In this document: one piece after another, positions 11,531-24,600 of the stretch
How positions within the stretch are numbered: the stretch's first letter is position 1
Layout of the letters: each line of letters opens with the position of its first letter
Assembly (NCBI RefSeq): GCF_963855985.1
Contig: NC_087104.1
Span: 2,790,001-2,854,000 of the forward strand
Source of the DNA: Ostrinia nubilalis
Taxonomy: Eukaryota; Arthropoda; Insecta; Lepidoptera; Crambidae
Direction: 5' to 3'
Length of the DNA: 64,000 nucleotides
The notes under the pieces: model-generated
What the model was told of the DNA's origin: nothing
Seen by the model: only the letters and a program-made list of their open reading frames with translations
Database searches by the model: none
Program-made: the position numbers and the translations under genes

Positions 11531-12353
11531 ACGGGGGTTCATAGTGATTAGTTTGGAAAACCTGTTTTAGACCAAATATGATTGATTATTATATTTTAAG
11601 TTGTCCAACTCACGTCTATTGCCCGACATGTGTTCGCTTGGGTGGCCCTGTTTGGTTCCCAGACTAAAAGTTTGTTTCAGTTTTGTAACTGTAAACATTT
11701 TTTGTAACTTTTAAGTGGGATAGTGTTTTTTGGTTGGTTGTGTTAACAAACCTGATGATGTCGGCGTCGCCAGCTGCATTTTAATTGTAAACATAATATT
11801 TTTTACGCTTACTACTTACTCATGAAACTCTTTCGGCTTAAATATTAGAATAGGACCTTCCCCACTGGATACCGAAAGAAACTACTAAGGGAGAAAAAAG
11901 TTAACCATCACTAGAATCAAATTCGATTCTTAAAACAAGGAATTCTCAAGTCATTGCCAAAAATAAAAGAAGATGTTTAGAAATAGTCTTAAAAAAGCAT
12001 TTAAAAGTACTCTAAAAATCGCTAATCTGTATAAGCCCTTATCTTAACACCACTAAACGACTTCCACTCTCACAGTTAGAACTACATAACTTTATTAATT
12101 TCCCTAATCAATTACATTATCAAACGCGGAAAGCGCATGATAACCAAACGACGGTCCACACGTCAGAATTAATTGCTACAGATTATAAATACGGTTATTA
12201 TGACGCAATTTGTGTCGCCATCCGTCATTTAAGATGATGTACCGGTTTAGTTATGAATGGATTTGATTTCATTGAAAATAAATGATAATTATAATATCAT
12301 TTCCGCATCTTATTTGATGAATGCCAAATCTGTAATTCGCATACTGGTCTACA

Positions 12354-12480
12354 ACGGGACTATTCCCACCTCTCGTTCCCACCGCTGCAACTCCAGTGTA
12401 GCCAGGATCTACAGCTTGACCGCCAATAAAAACCCAACCAGTGAAGATGAAGTTTGTCCCGGGGGAAGTTAAGTATAGCA
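12354..12480 (+). repeat. SINE family B copy
   Basis: ACGGGACTATTCCCACCTC, TGCAACTCC, GTGTAGCCAGGATCTACAGC and GTCCCGGGGGAA are shared, in the same order, with 30,209-30,345 and 33,236-33,372. It is short, non-coding and dispersed. The origin of its head is not clear. Confidence 0.65.
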
Positions 12481-13144
12481 TACTGGATAGACTACAGCTC
12501 CAGCTGTCATGGGATCGAATCTCGCAAGGGGCAAATATTAAGACTAAAGTTACTCTATGTTTTGTTTGACGTCCGTCCACTGCTGGATAAGTGTCTCCCC
12601 CAAGGATTTCCACAAACTCTATGTTTACCAGTACCAAAAATTGTCACTATAACTGCTTAGTTGCACTCGACTACAGACTCACAGACCTCACGAAAATACC
12701 ATACTTCGTTAGTCTTACCTACTTGTATGTTCCATCTTAAGTACAGTTACTCTTCAACAATCATTACGTCATGTACTACTGAGATTTTAATAATAACCTA
12801 CCTGCACCTGGTAATGTTCTAAAAGTGATTCTAATAATAAGTTCGGATGATTCACGGACTAGAGTCGCATGCGCAGACTACATATCCGAGCGGATATCCG
12901 ACTGGGACGCGACCTGCATCGACATTCTCAATTTGGACCTTAAGAGATATCAGTTTTGCTATAATATAGCCTACTCTATTCTTAGTTTGGCTTTAAGGTT
13001 ATCTGGAGGAGAATGCCGAATGGCAATAACTTCGCCTTATGTATTTAAGTTGTAATACTGCTGCCATGGCACTGTGTTTCTTGAAACGCTGATAGTTCGC
13101 GCCATGCGCCAAGTCTTCTTTTTATAGCAAACCTTAACATTTTT

Positions 13145-13385
13145 ATACTTAGTATTTTTTGCCTCTATGGGATAGCTCTGGGACTGCATCTCACCTGATG
13201 GAAAGTGCTGATCAGGCTGAAAGTGGTTGAGTTTCATTCGGAATGCTCAACCACAGAGGAACGATGGCTGTCTTACCTACAATTTACCGAAAGTATAAAA
13301 CAATTCTGTTTACATAGCAAGTTGTCATGGCAACAGACTTAAGTAAGATAGTGGCTAACCAGGCGAACTTGGAACAAGTCCTGCA
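13145..13385 (-). repeat. SINE family A copy, diverged
   Basis: Retains ATCTCACCTGATGGAAAGTG, TGCTGATCAGGCTGAAAGTG and the ACAGACTTAAGTAAGAT segment of family A, with more substitutions than the copy at 41,320. Confidence 0.6.
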
Positions 13386-13977
13386 GTGGTGACTAAAGGA
13401 CTTTAACGTATAAAAGACTTTCTGTAGAACAAAATACACGTGTGTGAAGCCATTGAAAGAAGCTAGTTTAAACTCCACGTCGAGAAATTTCTTCGACTGA
13501 TATTAATAGCAATAGGGAAAGACCTACATTTGCCTGAACATTGTTATGCTCTTACAACCTGTTATATCAATTAATTTAATGAACCATCGCTTTGAAGATA
13601 AACTGCGTGTGTTGTTGCACCTTTCTTTGTAAATTATGGTGCTAAATATACATGACAAACATTGTAATGGTACAGTAGGATACATTAAATTGTTCTTATT
13701 TTATCATCCTATCTTCTACTTACAGTATCTAAGAAAGTTTGGACTCTATTGGTTTCGGCAAAGGTCAAAAGGCGATGAAGATCATGGTGGCCTAAATTCT
13801 GTTCCTTTCTTTTGCAGAAGAATAGCTACTCCAAGTCCAATCCAAAGTATCACGGTGCTAGAGACATGCATGTTCATTATCATCAGGTCATTTATTTAGT
13901 TTCCAATTCAGGAGCATGACCTTCTCTAACTTACCAGAGTCAAATAGAAGATGCTTTAACTATAACGAATGTCAAAG

Positions 13978-14215
13978 GTCTGTCAAACTCCATACAAAAA
14001 ACACCAGGAAAGGTGGTGCAACTCAAACTTAAACTTTTTTTTTCACTCCAAGCTGACCAGTCGGGTTGGGGAAGCATGACATGGTGTAACATGGCACTAA
14101 AAACTCATAAAACTCATTTATTTATGCAAGTAGGCTTTTAAAAAGCACTTTTACACATCCCAGTATTAACCCTACCACTGCTTCAGGACAATAAATGGGC
14201 CAGTGCTGAGAAGAT
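13978..14215. repeat. MITE scrap plus retroelement 3' tail
   Basis: 13,978-14,035 is a half copy of the GGCTGAGTTGCACC MITE. 14,103-14,215 is a repeat with AAGTAGGCTTTTAAAAAGCA and GGACAATAAATGGGCCAGTG. It also occurs, inverted, at 41,640-41,745 and in part at 40,325-40,375. Confidence 0.5.
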
Positions 14216-15572
14216 GAAATTGTAGAAGAGCTAGTGAAATCATATTTGTGCCAAGAAAGAATCACTACTTATTATTTATGTTACATTATTTATTTACCTG
14301 ACTTTACAGTTGGAAGCTGCGCAGTTATCATAATTTATATGGAAGGATTATCGCCCGTTTAATTAGTCTGTGACATTTACTGACCAAACGAAGTACACGT
14401 GGCCAGTTTGACATTTGACATTTCGTTATGTAATGTCAAATTGTTTACGTTGCATTTGCTTCTAGGTATTTCTAGGATGGTGGAAATGAAGATTTATTTA
14501 GAATAACTATCACATACATAAAATTAGAAAAAATCTTACAGTAGCCAGTACGTCAACCTACACAATAAGACAGTTAAATTGATTATGAACCTATTCCCAA
14601 AGACATTAAGTTCAGAATATATTGTAGGTTTTGTTGCGACTTGATTTGCTAGCCATACATTAACTTAAATGATCCTACAATTTATTGAAAGATAAATCAG
14701 TGCACATAAAGTACCAGTAATCTGATCCTTTAAGGCCACAGTTCAGTGGCCTCCCAAGGATGGGTGACCGTACCCTTCAGTTGAAGAGATACGGCAAGAG
14801 CATGGGAATTATAATAATACACAAAGGATGGGAACCTGGGACCTTCTGCCCCTGACCCGAATGCATCTGCCAATCGATTTTATTGAGATTGAGTTAATTA
14901 AAAACCTTGAGAGAGGAATAATGTTCAATACTCATTGAGATTGATTTAAATAAATTTTAATCGTAAATCTTAATGCAACGGCTACTGAGCCATGACGACT
15001 GCATCGTAACAAGATTCAGTTTTTATAGATTTCTAATTACTTAAAATGCGACAGTTCCTGAATTAATAGCAAAATGATGATTACATTTACTAATAAGCAA
15101 GTAATTGGTTACCCTTGATTACATTTAATATTTATTGAGATTGCGATCAAATACCTGCTTCAAATTCATTTAAAATTCACAAAAAAAACCAAAGGTTGTT
15201 ATTTGTAAGGTGAGATACAGGCAAAGCGCTTCCTCGTTGTGGTTAAAAAAAATTCCATCAAAAACAACATACCTAAAATATAAATGTTTGGTGTTAGAAG
15301 AACGAGAAATGATGAAACAATTTGGGGAAAAATAAATTATAAAGCAACTGTTAAAACATAGATAAATACAAATTGGTTACGTATCTAATCTCAACATATG
15401 ACCCTTTTGAAATCGAAAGCCGTAGGACAGCTAATTGCAGTTTCCCAACCAGAGGTGTGGAACCGAAGTGAAACCATTTTGAAACCCAGACCCTTATCTG
15501 ACGGGTTTCCTGTGCTGCCAGTGGACACAGCTAGTAATTAACAGCAAGCCCATTTTAATCTCAGCTCAATTT
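14216..15572. other. AT-rich spacer, nothing recognised
   Basis: No coding exon, no repeat pair. Only scattered AT-rich sequence was seen. Confidence 0.4.
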
Positions 15573-15741
15573 AGGGCCCTCGCCCAAGTCGACTTTTTGT
15601 AGCGATGCAGTCGCGCTGCTGTAGCGCGAGTAGCGCATTGGCATCACTTCTGTTGTGCGTTGCAAATGCGACTAACGCGCGTTAGTAGCGATGCTGTATC
15701 GCGTTTATGAAATGAAAAAAGTCGCCGTTGGCTAGGGCCCT
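15573..15741. mobile_element. MITE with AGGGCCCTCGCC ends
   Basis: AGGGCCCTCGCCCAAGTCGAC faces AAAAGTCGCCGTTGGCTAGG-GCCCT across a core of GCGATG/CGCATT words. About 25-bp imperfect inverted ends, non-coding. Confidence 0.6.
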
Positions 15742-16213
15742 TACTCCAGAACGCACTTAACTCGCTCGATTTCGCTGTGTCGTTAAAAAGCATAGGGGAT
15801 ATTAACAGCAAGAGCATGTACTTTATATGACAGCTTAACTTTAAGCCAGGATGCACTCAACCTGGCTGGATTTAATTATGAACATGCAGTAATTTCAGAT
15901 CTGTGTCTGTTTTCTAGTACGAAAGGGAGAATGGAATAGTTTAAATGTGCTTGACTTCATTTGATTTCTAGTACTCTATCTAATCTACTAAGTTATGTGA
16001 ATTCTAGTATGTATTATGAATATTCGTATAGTTAAAAGCATCTATCATCGTCTTCTGCTTTTGAGTTCTTTAAAAAACTGTCCTACTCTTTTTCTATTTA
16101 ACTGGCTGACTTTTAGCTGGCTATTGTAAACTGCTTGTCACCAAATAACACAAATAAACGTCAGAAATGATCAGTTAATCGATATTAATCCGCTGCACAG
16201 AATGTGTCAGCAC

Positions 16214-17585
16214 CTCAGATCATAGAAGGGAATAGATGTGAAACGGGGGCGTGGCGCGTGTCTCCGCGATATGCCCAGAAACGAACATCGCCCGCGACGC
16301 CAGGTTAGTCGCGATTCAGTCGTACTGAGGAAATGTTCTCCGATATTGTTGGATAATGCGTCGTAACGTGCAATAACATAAGTGAAACGAAGAACTACAG
16401 GAACAATGAAGTCATTTACCACATGTAAGTATTGCAAATCCATTGGTATTTTGCTTATAAATAAAAAAAAAACTAAACATTTTTACGAACGAATTCAGTG
16501 CCGTGACATTTACTGCGATATCGAAATTAGTGGTGATAAAAATTCAAACACGTTGTACATTGACGATTTAGTTAGCAACCACTTTATGTCATGCGTAACT
16601 ACTGCGCAATGTATTTTATTTCTTCCGATATCCACTGACGCGTGAAAATACACAGTACGGCCGCATGTGCCGGTCGTAACATGATGCAGGGCTCGTGTTC
16701 TAATACGGTTTCCTATTATCGATAAATAGAAGTAAATTATTATTTTCTATTTTCTAATTTTGAATGAAATGCTTGCGATTTTTAAGTTTTTACAAAAACA
16801 ATAACAATAGTAGAAGGGATTAGTAACTGTCAACTATGTAATTACTATAAGAGCTAGTTGAAAGCCTAATATAGGCATTATTTTTGATAAACATAGGCGG
16901 TACGAATTTCGCCATAATTAAAAAGTTAATGCGCGATAGTAGTTAATAATAATTACAGTGATCCTGTTATTATTATTAAAGTAAATAATAATATATTACC
17001 AATATTGTAAATACTGGTAAAAATCGCAAGTACCTACTTAACCCATGACTTTTCATACAAACTTTGTCAGTCTATAACTTATCTATACTCCATCGATAAC
17101 GACATTGAGCTTTGGTTGGGGTAAATTAATATAAGGTAACTTCATTTAGTCCCAATAATTGATTCTGAGTTTTTCGTCCATACAAAATGGAACTGACTCC
17201 TTTATGCAAAAATCGTTAAAGAACATAATAATAACGTATAATAATAAAAAGGTTTTCATACAAGCATTTTTTAAACCAATTTCGAGCCTTGCCCCCAGGA
17301 TTTAAAGTATCGATATCTTATCGACTCCATTTTATCTTTCTTCTCTCTAATTGCTTTTTTCAAAGTGTGCGTCACGTCACGCGGCCATTGATTGGCCATA
17401 AGGCACGCCTTCTGGCCAATCACAGCACTTTTAAGCCGGTTGCACATGTTGTCGTAGACTCTCAGTCGCTTTGTTTTTACACAGTTGAATGTGTGTGTGG
17501 GAGCTGTGGTGGGGGAAATGTGGGGACACTGGTTCTCGTTGTAGTTACGCGCGACTTCATATCTATTCTCTTTCTATGATCTGAG
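16214..17585 (+). mobile_element. TIR element, 1.37 kb, 8-bp TSD GTCAGCAC (P- or hAT-like)
   Basis: GTCAGCAC at 16,206-16,213 recurs exactly at 17,586-17,593. The ends are CTCAGATCATAGAA and TTCTATGATCTGAG, with the inverted similarity continuing through GAATAGAT. Just inside the left end lies a GC-rich leader and an ATG at 16,406 in a good context, opening MKSFTT with a consensus GTAAGT donor at 16,425. Read through, it gives CKYCKS. This resembles the first exon of a transposase, but the coding stretch is too short to classify. The right end is also GC-rich. The 8-bp duplication fits P or hAT superfamilies. Confidence 0.7.
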
Positions 17586-17593
17586 GTCAGCAC

Positions 17594-18494
17594 ATTACAT
17601 TAGCATACTTGACTTCTTTAGGCTGTGGCCCTTATAATTTGACAGTTGAGCCTAATTCGTCGATTGGAATCCACAGTGAAGGTTTATAAATTTGTAAGTA
17701 GGTAACCTAGCTGCATTGCTTTTTAATTATTACTTTTGGAAATAAGTTTTCCTAAATTAATTACTCTCTAGATTTGCCTGAATTTTCGATCGGGTTACAG
17801 CTAACCGTGTTTATAGACACTGGCAGCTAGTAATAGATAATTTGACACCATTCCCCAATAATTAGAAATCACATCTTTTCTAAAAAGACACTTCATTCTG
17901 GTTTTAAAAACTTAATTAATTTAAAATTACCTGTAAATTACGATTTTTTTTTTTCGCATTGTAATTGAAAAAAGGAGTTTATTTGAGGTGACAAAATAGT
18001 GACGTCACTTGCATGTAGTGCCATACAAAATCTATGGGAGAGTTTCATTTTGACAGATTTAAAAAGTACGTCAATTGATTGGTGGTGTCAAGTCAACACG
18101 TCTATTCAGTTCAACCCCCATATTATTTATTAAATGCTTCAAAATTAGCTATTGTTTACTTTTTCAATGTCATCAATAAATATCCACGAAAACTAGCATA
18201 GGTACCTAACTAATGGACATCTAAGAACCAGATGAATATTACTAAATTAGCAAACGCTTTTAAAATAGTAGTCACCATAATCGATTATGTCAGACCCCGT
18301 GAAGTGTGGCGTTCTTATTGCCTAAATACATAATGAGCAGTTCGTGTGAGAATATTACTAATTATGTGTATTTTTAACATAATGTATAAACAAATTTAGA
18401 CGGCTAGAAGTAATTCAAATAATTGATCGCGAAATGTTCAACTAACACAGTCTTAACTTCCGTATTAAACGTAATATTTTCGTAATAAACTTAA
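17594..18494. other. AT-rich spacer, nothing recognised
   Basis: No exon, no repeat partner. It ends at the TTAA of the piggyBac-like element. Confidence 0.4.
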
Positions 18495-19458
18495 CCCATT
18501 TAGACCTACCGTACCCTATGTGGTACGGTATCTTTTTGGAAATATTTTGAAAAACCAAATTGTTGTTATTTTGTAAAAATGATTGTGACAGTAAGCTTAA
18601 AGTGATTATTTTACATAAAAATATTTAAAAATACGTTTTAACAAGTGGTTTCGGAAATATTTTTGAAATTCCTAGACAGAAAACAAAAAAAATATTTACA
18701 ATGTATTCAAGAAGGCATATTTCATATGATTTATGGTAAATTATATTATTTATCAATTTTATTTTAAACAAATAGAGTGCTATACAGGGTGTCCCGTAAT
18801 GTAACGTCAAGCCGGAACTGGGTGTTGAGGCAAGTTATGCTGGTTATCAGAAAAATATAAAAAGAAATCTATGTGGCATTTTGTCAAAATAATAGGCATT
18901 TAAAAAAAAACAAAAAAATCTACTCTCGGTGACGGTCTTTTTACTCGTGTTGCCACAAATCTTCACTTTTTCCAAATTTTTTTTTTGTTATGTAACCCTG
19001 AATAATGCTTCTTTAAATTGTTATCAAAATTACAAAACCAGCTGCTCCAGCTTGGATGAAAAAAATACATTATTCCCAAAAAATTTTTCAAAATAAAAAT
19101 TTTGCCTAGTTTAAACTGACTGTACTGAAAAAAAATTGTACTACGCGATTGTGGCAAGTGACGTCATAATTTGGCGCATTTAGTAAGGATTCCAAAACGG
19201 TATAACACTTGGTTCTTGCTGTGATTGTCGTCAATTTTTGGTTTTTTGGAAATAATCCCGTTTTTAACATTATCTACCTTGGTTAAAAATTATTGTTCTA
19301 ATGTGCCCAAAATTCAAGTTTCTGTGACTGACTACCGTACAGTCAGTCACAGAAACTTTTGTTATCATGACAGTAATTAGTAGTTGACATACTGTGCCAA
19401 AAGTCACACGTGCGCGCGCGCCTTTACTACCTGCTCTGCCTGCACTTGTACTTGGTAA

Positions 19459-20028
19459 CAGGGATAATAAGGATATGAAGTTTCGGTTATGAATACGGTT
19501 ACGGATATTAGAATAATATTATACCAGTTTCGGTTACGGTCACGGATATGAAATCATTTCAGATTATCCGAAAGTTTCGGATAATTTCGGTTACGGAATT
19601 ATTAGAATTTCAAAAATGTAGGTATAATTCAAATAGCAAGATGCTGCGTGACCCACATAGCTACTTTATGTACCAACTAAGACGACACCTATGTATGATA
19701 AAGGTAAAACAGGCTGGCATATTAGATGGTGCCAGGGAATGCCAGACAAGATGGTAACAAATATTAAGATTTAAGGTAGGTACAATTCCGAGACGTGCCG
19801 CAACCGCAAACTGCAAAACTCTATGAAATCAGCAGCGCGGCGTTGCAGCTGCGGCGTATACTGCAGATTTCATAGAGTTTTGCAGTTTGGAATTGTACCC
19901 TTGAGACTCCGCCTTTATCCGAAACTATCCGTAACTTTTGAATCAGTTTCGGTTACGGTAATGGATATTTTTTTATTTCGGATATCCGACAGTTTCGGTT
20001 ACGGTTACGGATATCCATAACATCCCTG
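19459..20028. mobile_element. hAT MITE, 8-bp TSD CTTGGTAA
   Basis: CTTGGTAA at 19,451-19,458 is repeated at 20,029-20,036. Left end CAGGGATAATAAGGATAT; right end ATATCCATAACATCCCTG. The arms hold many copies of GTTTCGGTTACGG and GGATAT in both orientations, likely transposase-binding repeats. A further foldback lies at 19,779-19,899. Non-coding. Confidence 0.8.
19779..19899. mobile_element. Innermost foldback MITE
   Basis: GGTACAATTCC and AAACTGCAAAACTCTATGAA on the left face TTCATAGAGTTTTGCAGTTT and GGAATTGTACC on the right, around a GC-rich loop of CAGCAGCGCGGCG type. Innermost of four nested elements. Confidence 0.65.
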
Positions 20029-21483
20029 CTTGGTAAAATGGCCCTCTCCGTCCCGCTCATACCTTTTAAAATGGCTTCTTCACCTCACTTAAGCCAGAAA
20101 CTTGAATTTTGGGCACATTAGAATAATAATTTTTAACCAAGGTACATAAAGTTAAAAACGAGGTTATTTCCAAAAAACCAAAAATTGACGAGAATTACAG
20201 CAAGAATTTAATAAAAGTGTTATATCATTTTGGAATCCTTACTAAATGCGCCAAATTATAACGTCACTTGCCACACTCGCGTAGTAAAATTTTTTTTCAG
20301 TACAGTCAGTTTAAACTAGGCAAAATTTTTATTTTGAAAAATTTTTTGGGAATAATGTATTTTTTTCATCCAAGCTGGAGCAGCTGGTTTTGTAATTTTG
20401 ATAACAATTTAGAGAAGCATTATTCAGGGTTACATAACAAAAAAAAAATTTGGAAAAAGTGAAGATTTGTGGCAACACGAGTAAAAAGACCGTCACCGGG
20501 AGTAGATTTTTTTGTTTTTTTTTAAATGCCTATTATTTTGACAAAATGCCACATAGATTTTTTTTTATATTTTTCTGATAACCAGAATAACTTGCCTCAA
20601 CACCCAGTTCCGGCTTGACGTTACATTACGGGACACCCTGTATATCATGACTACAAAAAAAATATTATTGAGATTAATTTTGTACTATTTTTTCTAGTCT
20701 AAAATAGGTGTACCGTATAAGGTACAGTAGGTCTATGCATAAGCAAATCATGCGAGAAAATATAATTTATTTTTTAAAATTTTTCTTTGTTTAGGCTAAT
20801 GATGCTGCACAATATTGCCATAATTCTTGAAAAATTAGATAATTTCAGCAAACATAAAGCAATATTGGTATTTTTCTACTGCTGTCTTGTCAGATGACCA
20901 CTAATGATGATCGTCATCGATCGATTCAGGCAATAAAGATAATGTAGATGTAAATAATTACCCTCAGAGTTTTCTGCGATGGATTAGCTAATTTTCCGTC
21001 ATCGTAATGTTAAATGCGGTTATTGATAGCAATAAACGTAACAAGTCAGAAGAAGCCAGGCCTTCATCAGCTATCCTCACTAACTTCGGAAAAGGCAGAA
21101 AAAAAGAACCAAATGTGGTAAGTGCCACAGAAAATGTCTTAAAAGGTATGCCAAGTGTGATACTAGTGATTATGTGATATTATTTTTATTTTATATCATA
21201 CAAAAATAAATAAAAAACTTCTTTGAACAACTAGTATATTTTGCATGCATATAGACCTACTGTACCCTATATGGTACGGGCTCCCCACGGCCCCCTTTTT
21301 ATGAATAATTTTTTTAAATATTTTTTTCGTGATTTTTATGCCTTCCTTTGTCAGTTCTAGCTGAAAAATCCATTTTTATTTACAAAATTAATTATCGGTC
21401 TAAATGGGTTAAATAATATAAAAACCAACCAAATAACTACAAGCAAAAACAATGAACGAGCTAATACTTCATTACAACTACAT

Positions 21484-21620
21484 TAAGGCTGAGTGCATGA
21501 GTTGCACGGTTGCACCATCTTACTAACTTTAACAAATGTCAAAAATCTGTCAAAATCCATACAAAAGCACCGGTAATTGTTAGTTTCGGTTAAAGTAAGC
21601 TGGTGCAACTCAGCCTAATG
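21484..21620. mobile_element. GGCTGAGTTGCACC-family MITE copy
   Basis: Starts TTAAGGCTGAGTGCATGAGT (a small internal duplication of GAGTTGCA), passes through CACCGGTAATTGTTAG, and ends GCTGGTGCAACTCAGCCTAA. Confidence 0.65.
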
Positions 21621-24600
21621 TCACAGTTTTTAACTCTATGTTACTTATCGTCATTTTCATAAAGAAAGAAAGAAAAAACATTTATTTGGTACCAAAAAAT
21701 AAAATCAAGAATTGAGATTTCATTCTTGAGTGCTCTTTGCTCTTGGAGAAGTTGATGCAATGATACTGTCTTCCTTGAGTAGAAGAGGAGCACGCTCAAG
21801 CTGAAAATCTCAATCAATCGGGTCATTGACTAACAAATCAAATCAAGATGTTTGACACTTATATTTGCAACGCCCCAATTTCAATAGTAATCCAATAATT
21901 GTAATTCCAAACGCCTCTCGCGCCTTCGCGGCCATAATCGGACCGCAAGTAGACCGACGTTTACACAATATACTTGTAAATAATACTGGAATGAGCAGTT
22001 TGCATACTTAGTACGATCTTTGAGTCAATATTTGTATGTTTAGATAAGTATTATTTGCTTAAACTATAGTAGGTATTGACGAAGAAGTAGAGCTAAATGT
22101 GGTGACATTTTATAAATAAATGTACAGTCGATAAAGACACGATTTCGAAAAGAAAATGAAGCGCTGACATCATTTTCACTTTATTGAAAAGAAAACAAGA
22201 TCTTTATTTTTCATACAAAAATCAAAAAGTAGTAACTACCTACCTAACAATAAACTAAACGTTGGTAGTGATTTATGCTGATTAATAATATAAATAAATA
22301 AAATAAAAATAAAATAAAAATATCAAAAAGGCGCTCGCTTGCGTGCTTTTCTTTCCTCTTCCATCATGACATTATCATCATATTCACATTGTTGACGAAT
22401 TTACTTTCTATGTATGAATGAAAATTATAAAAGTGTGACAAATTAACAATAACCCTTTAACCCTGCCCTGTACTACTAACTACCAATATCGTACAATTGA
22501 TTCAAATCACTGACAGCGCATTATCTAAATTTCACTTACACCGCCAATAAATCCCAATCTTGGAGATGCTATCTGCCGGAAACGTTAAATGGATGCAGCT
22601 AAAGTCTAGACGTATCATTAAACTGTGTCACTATTGTCTCGGTGCATCGCAGTTAGGCTAGGAACACACTGGTACACACGCACATCAAGTTAAACACCGT
22701 CATCACCATCACCATTATCATCATCATCAGTTCATTTAGTCTCCACTGCAGGACGAGTATAACGCTCTCTAATTTAGCAGATGCAAATGGAAAGTTTGGT
22801 CTACACTCCCTACGCTGGCCAGAAGAGTTGAAGAGGTGGACTGTGGCATCAAGTAGTTTTAATAAGTGTATAGTCTGATGACCCTTAACTGTATATTCTG
22901 CACCAAGCTATAACGCCAACTAGAAAAATATCTCAGTAAGTGGCAGTGGGCACGTAGCTCGTAAAACTGATGGAAGCAGAGAAAACTTGTAGATGTGAAA
23001 TATGTAGACCTGTCTAGTCTGCCACTCGGTGAACTGATGACCAGTCGTTGTAGAATTTCCTGCCTACGAATATCCAGATTTCATACAAGGCCTTCAAGAC
23101 TCGAATACAACTTTATGCATCTTCTGGAAAAGTTTGCTCTATCATAAGGGAGTTGCAGCCTTCTTCTTATGACCCACCACTTCATTTGTCGTAATGAATG
23201 CTGGATCCTTACACAACTTGCCCAAACAAAAAGCGCACTTGTGAGTATCCTGCCTTAAAGCAATGCAACTATATTAAGAGGCATATTAAAATAATGCTTA
23301 TGCCTCTGGACATTAAGGCACAAATAGCAACATGACTGTTTCGTAGAGATGGGACGATAACCGCGAGTTATCACTGACTTTCACCCGTCAACCGTAAAGG
23401 TCTATGTCTACTGCGATGGTTTAGAGGCGATAAAATTGACGTGCTGACAATTTACTGCTCGGTTGATACGAATAAAATTTACTTCCAATATCTTAACACC
23501 TTAAAGTTACGGCTTGGAAAAGTGAATCTGACACTTCAGCGCTGAATGCACTCTGTGACATCATAAAAGTGTAATAAAATGATAACTGTTTTACATTTGC
23601 TCTAGTAGCAGCCATAAGTTGCTTCATACAATTTTAATAATACCGACAACATTTATCTCAAATATGCAGCTTTTATAGTTTCATCATCATCATCATCAAC
23701 AGCCCTTTACAGTCTACTGCTGGGCTATGAGCCTCCTTCACTATAGTGGAGGGTGTATAGCTTATTTAACCGTAACATATAAAGCCAGTAAGAGTAGGTA
23801 TAGGAATGTAGACCTAAGTACGAAATACCTTTTATTAATCCTTAACTTAACTAACCTCATCCATACTTAACATGTGCTAGTTTTCAAAAGGCTCTATCAT
23901 AAACGAGCAGCAAATAAACTTGTAAACTACTGGTTTCGACCTTAAATTGAAACATTAACTGGCCGTAAACTTAGCTTCGAATCGCTTGTACCGCTACCCA
24001 GCAGATAGCGAGCCTAACTTAACTGTAACTTAAGGTTACTGATTAGGATAACTGAGAGCTTACAGCTAACGTTTAGATAAGTGGTCTTGCGCAGAGTAAC
24101 GGCTTTTAAGGATTTTTAATGGATTTTTAAATGAAATACTTTTACAGTTTTGAATTGTCTATCCTTTTAACGCTTTATAGGTTTTTAACAGTTGATGATT
24201 AAGGATTTTTATCGTTATGTGGATTTTAAGAGGTGTTAGTGGATTTTAAGTTTTAAGTTGATGCTTTTTTGGGAGTGTTAATGATAGTTTAGGGTTAATA
24301 GAATCGTTAAATTTTAATAATGTCTTTACAACAAAAAATGTCTTTAAAGAAATTATAACTTTGGGCCAACCTTGGATGATTAGCTTGACTTTTTAAATAT
24401 TATTTCAGCGAAATTTTAACTTTATCTCATGCAGCTTTAAAGCGAATATTGCCTATTTCATAAATTTTTGAACTATCCTTTTGTGTAAACTCATTACTTG
24501 CATTTAACATGTAAATTATAAGACAGTTTTTGTCGCGTGACGTCTCACCATACCTTGACTAATTTATTTGTCCTGCCCCACCGGCCTTAGATTGCCTGGT

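Larger units (their letters stand above)
18785..20640. mobile_element. TA-flanked foldback element with ~540-bp arms
   Basis: CAGGGTGTCCCGTAATGTAA at 18,785 is answered by TTACATTACGGGACACCCTG ending at 20,640, with TA on both sides. The arms 18,785-19,324 and 20,097-20,640 are nearly perfect reverse complements over their whole length; both encode the same shadow peptide. Between them are a short 16-bp hairpin (AGTTTCTGTGACTGAC, about 19,318-19,361) and a later hAT insertion. The element sits inside the piggyBac-like element. Near identity of the arms suggests either recent origin or arm-to-arm conversion. Confidence 0.8.
18495..21408. mobile_element. piggyBac-like element with TTAA duplication, host of a nest
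   Basis: TTAA at 18,491-18,494 and 21,409-21,412 flank ends CCCATTTAGACC and GGTCTAAATGGG. CCC-starting ends at duplicated TTAA are the hallmark of piggyBac elements. The word AGACCTACNGTACC followed by a TGGTACGG-like sequence appears at 18,502 and again at 21,251, and inverted near 20,700-20,737, as subterminal repeats. Without the 1.86-kb insert at 18,785-20,640 the element would be about 1.05 kb, too short for a full transposase. A Cys-rich scrap (KCGKCHRKC near 21,110) might be the decayed zinc-binding C-terminus, but this is weak. Confidence 0.75.

Noticed and set aside
12825..13055. 76-codon plus frame with a fairly balanced composition
   Set aside because: No homology I recognise, no splice partners, no Kozak context; kept only as spacer.
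18963..19157. 64-codon frame appearing nearly identically at 20,268-20,462
   Set aside because: The repetition comes from the inverted arms of the foldback element; the peptide is dominated by K, F and N from A/T runs.
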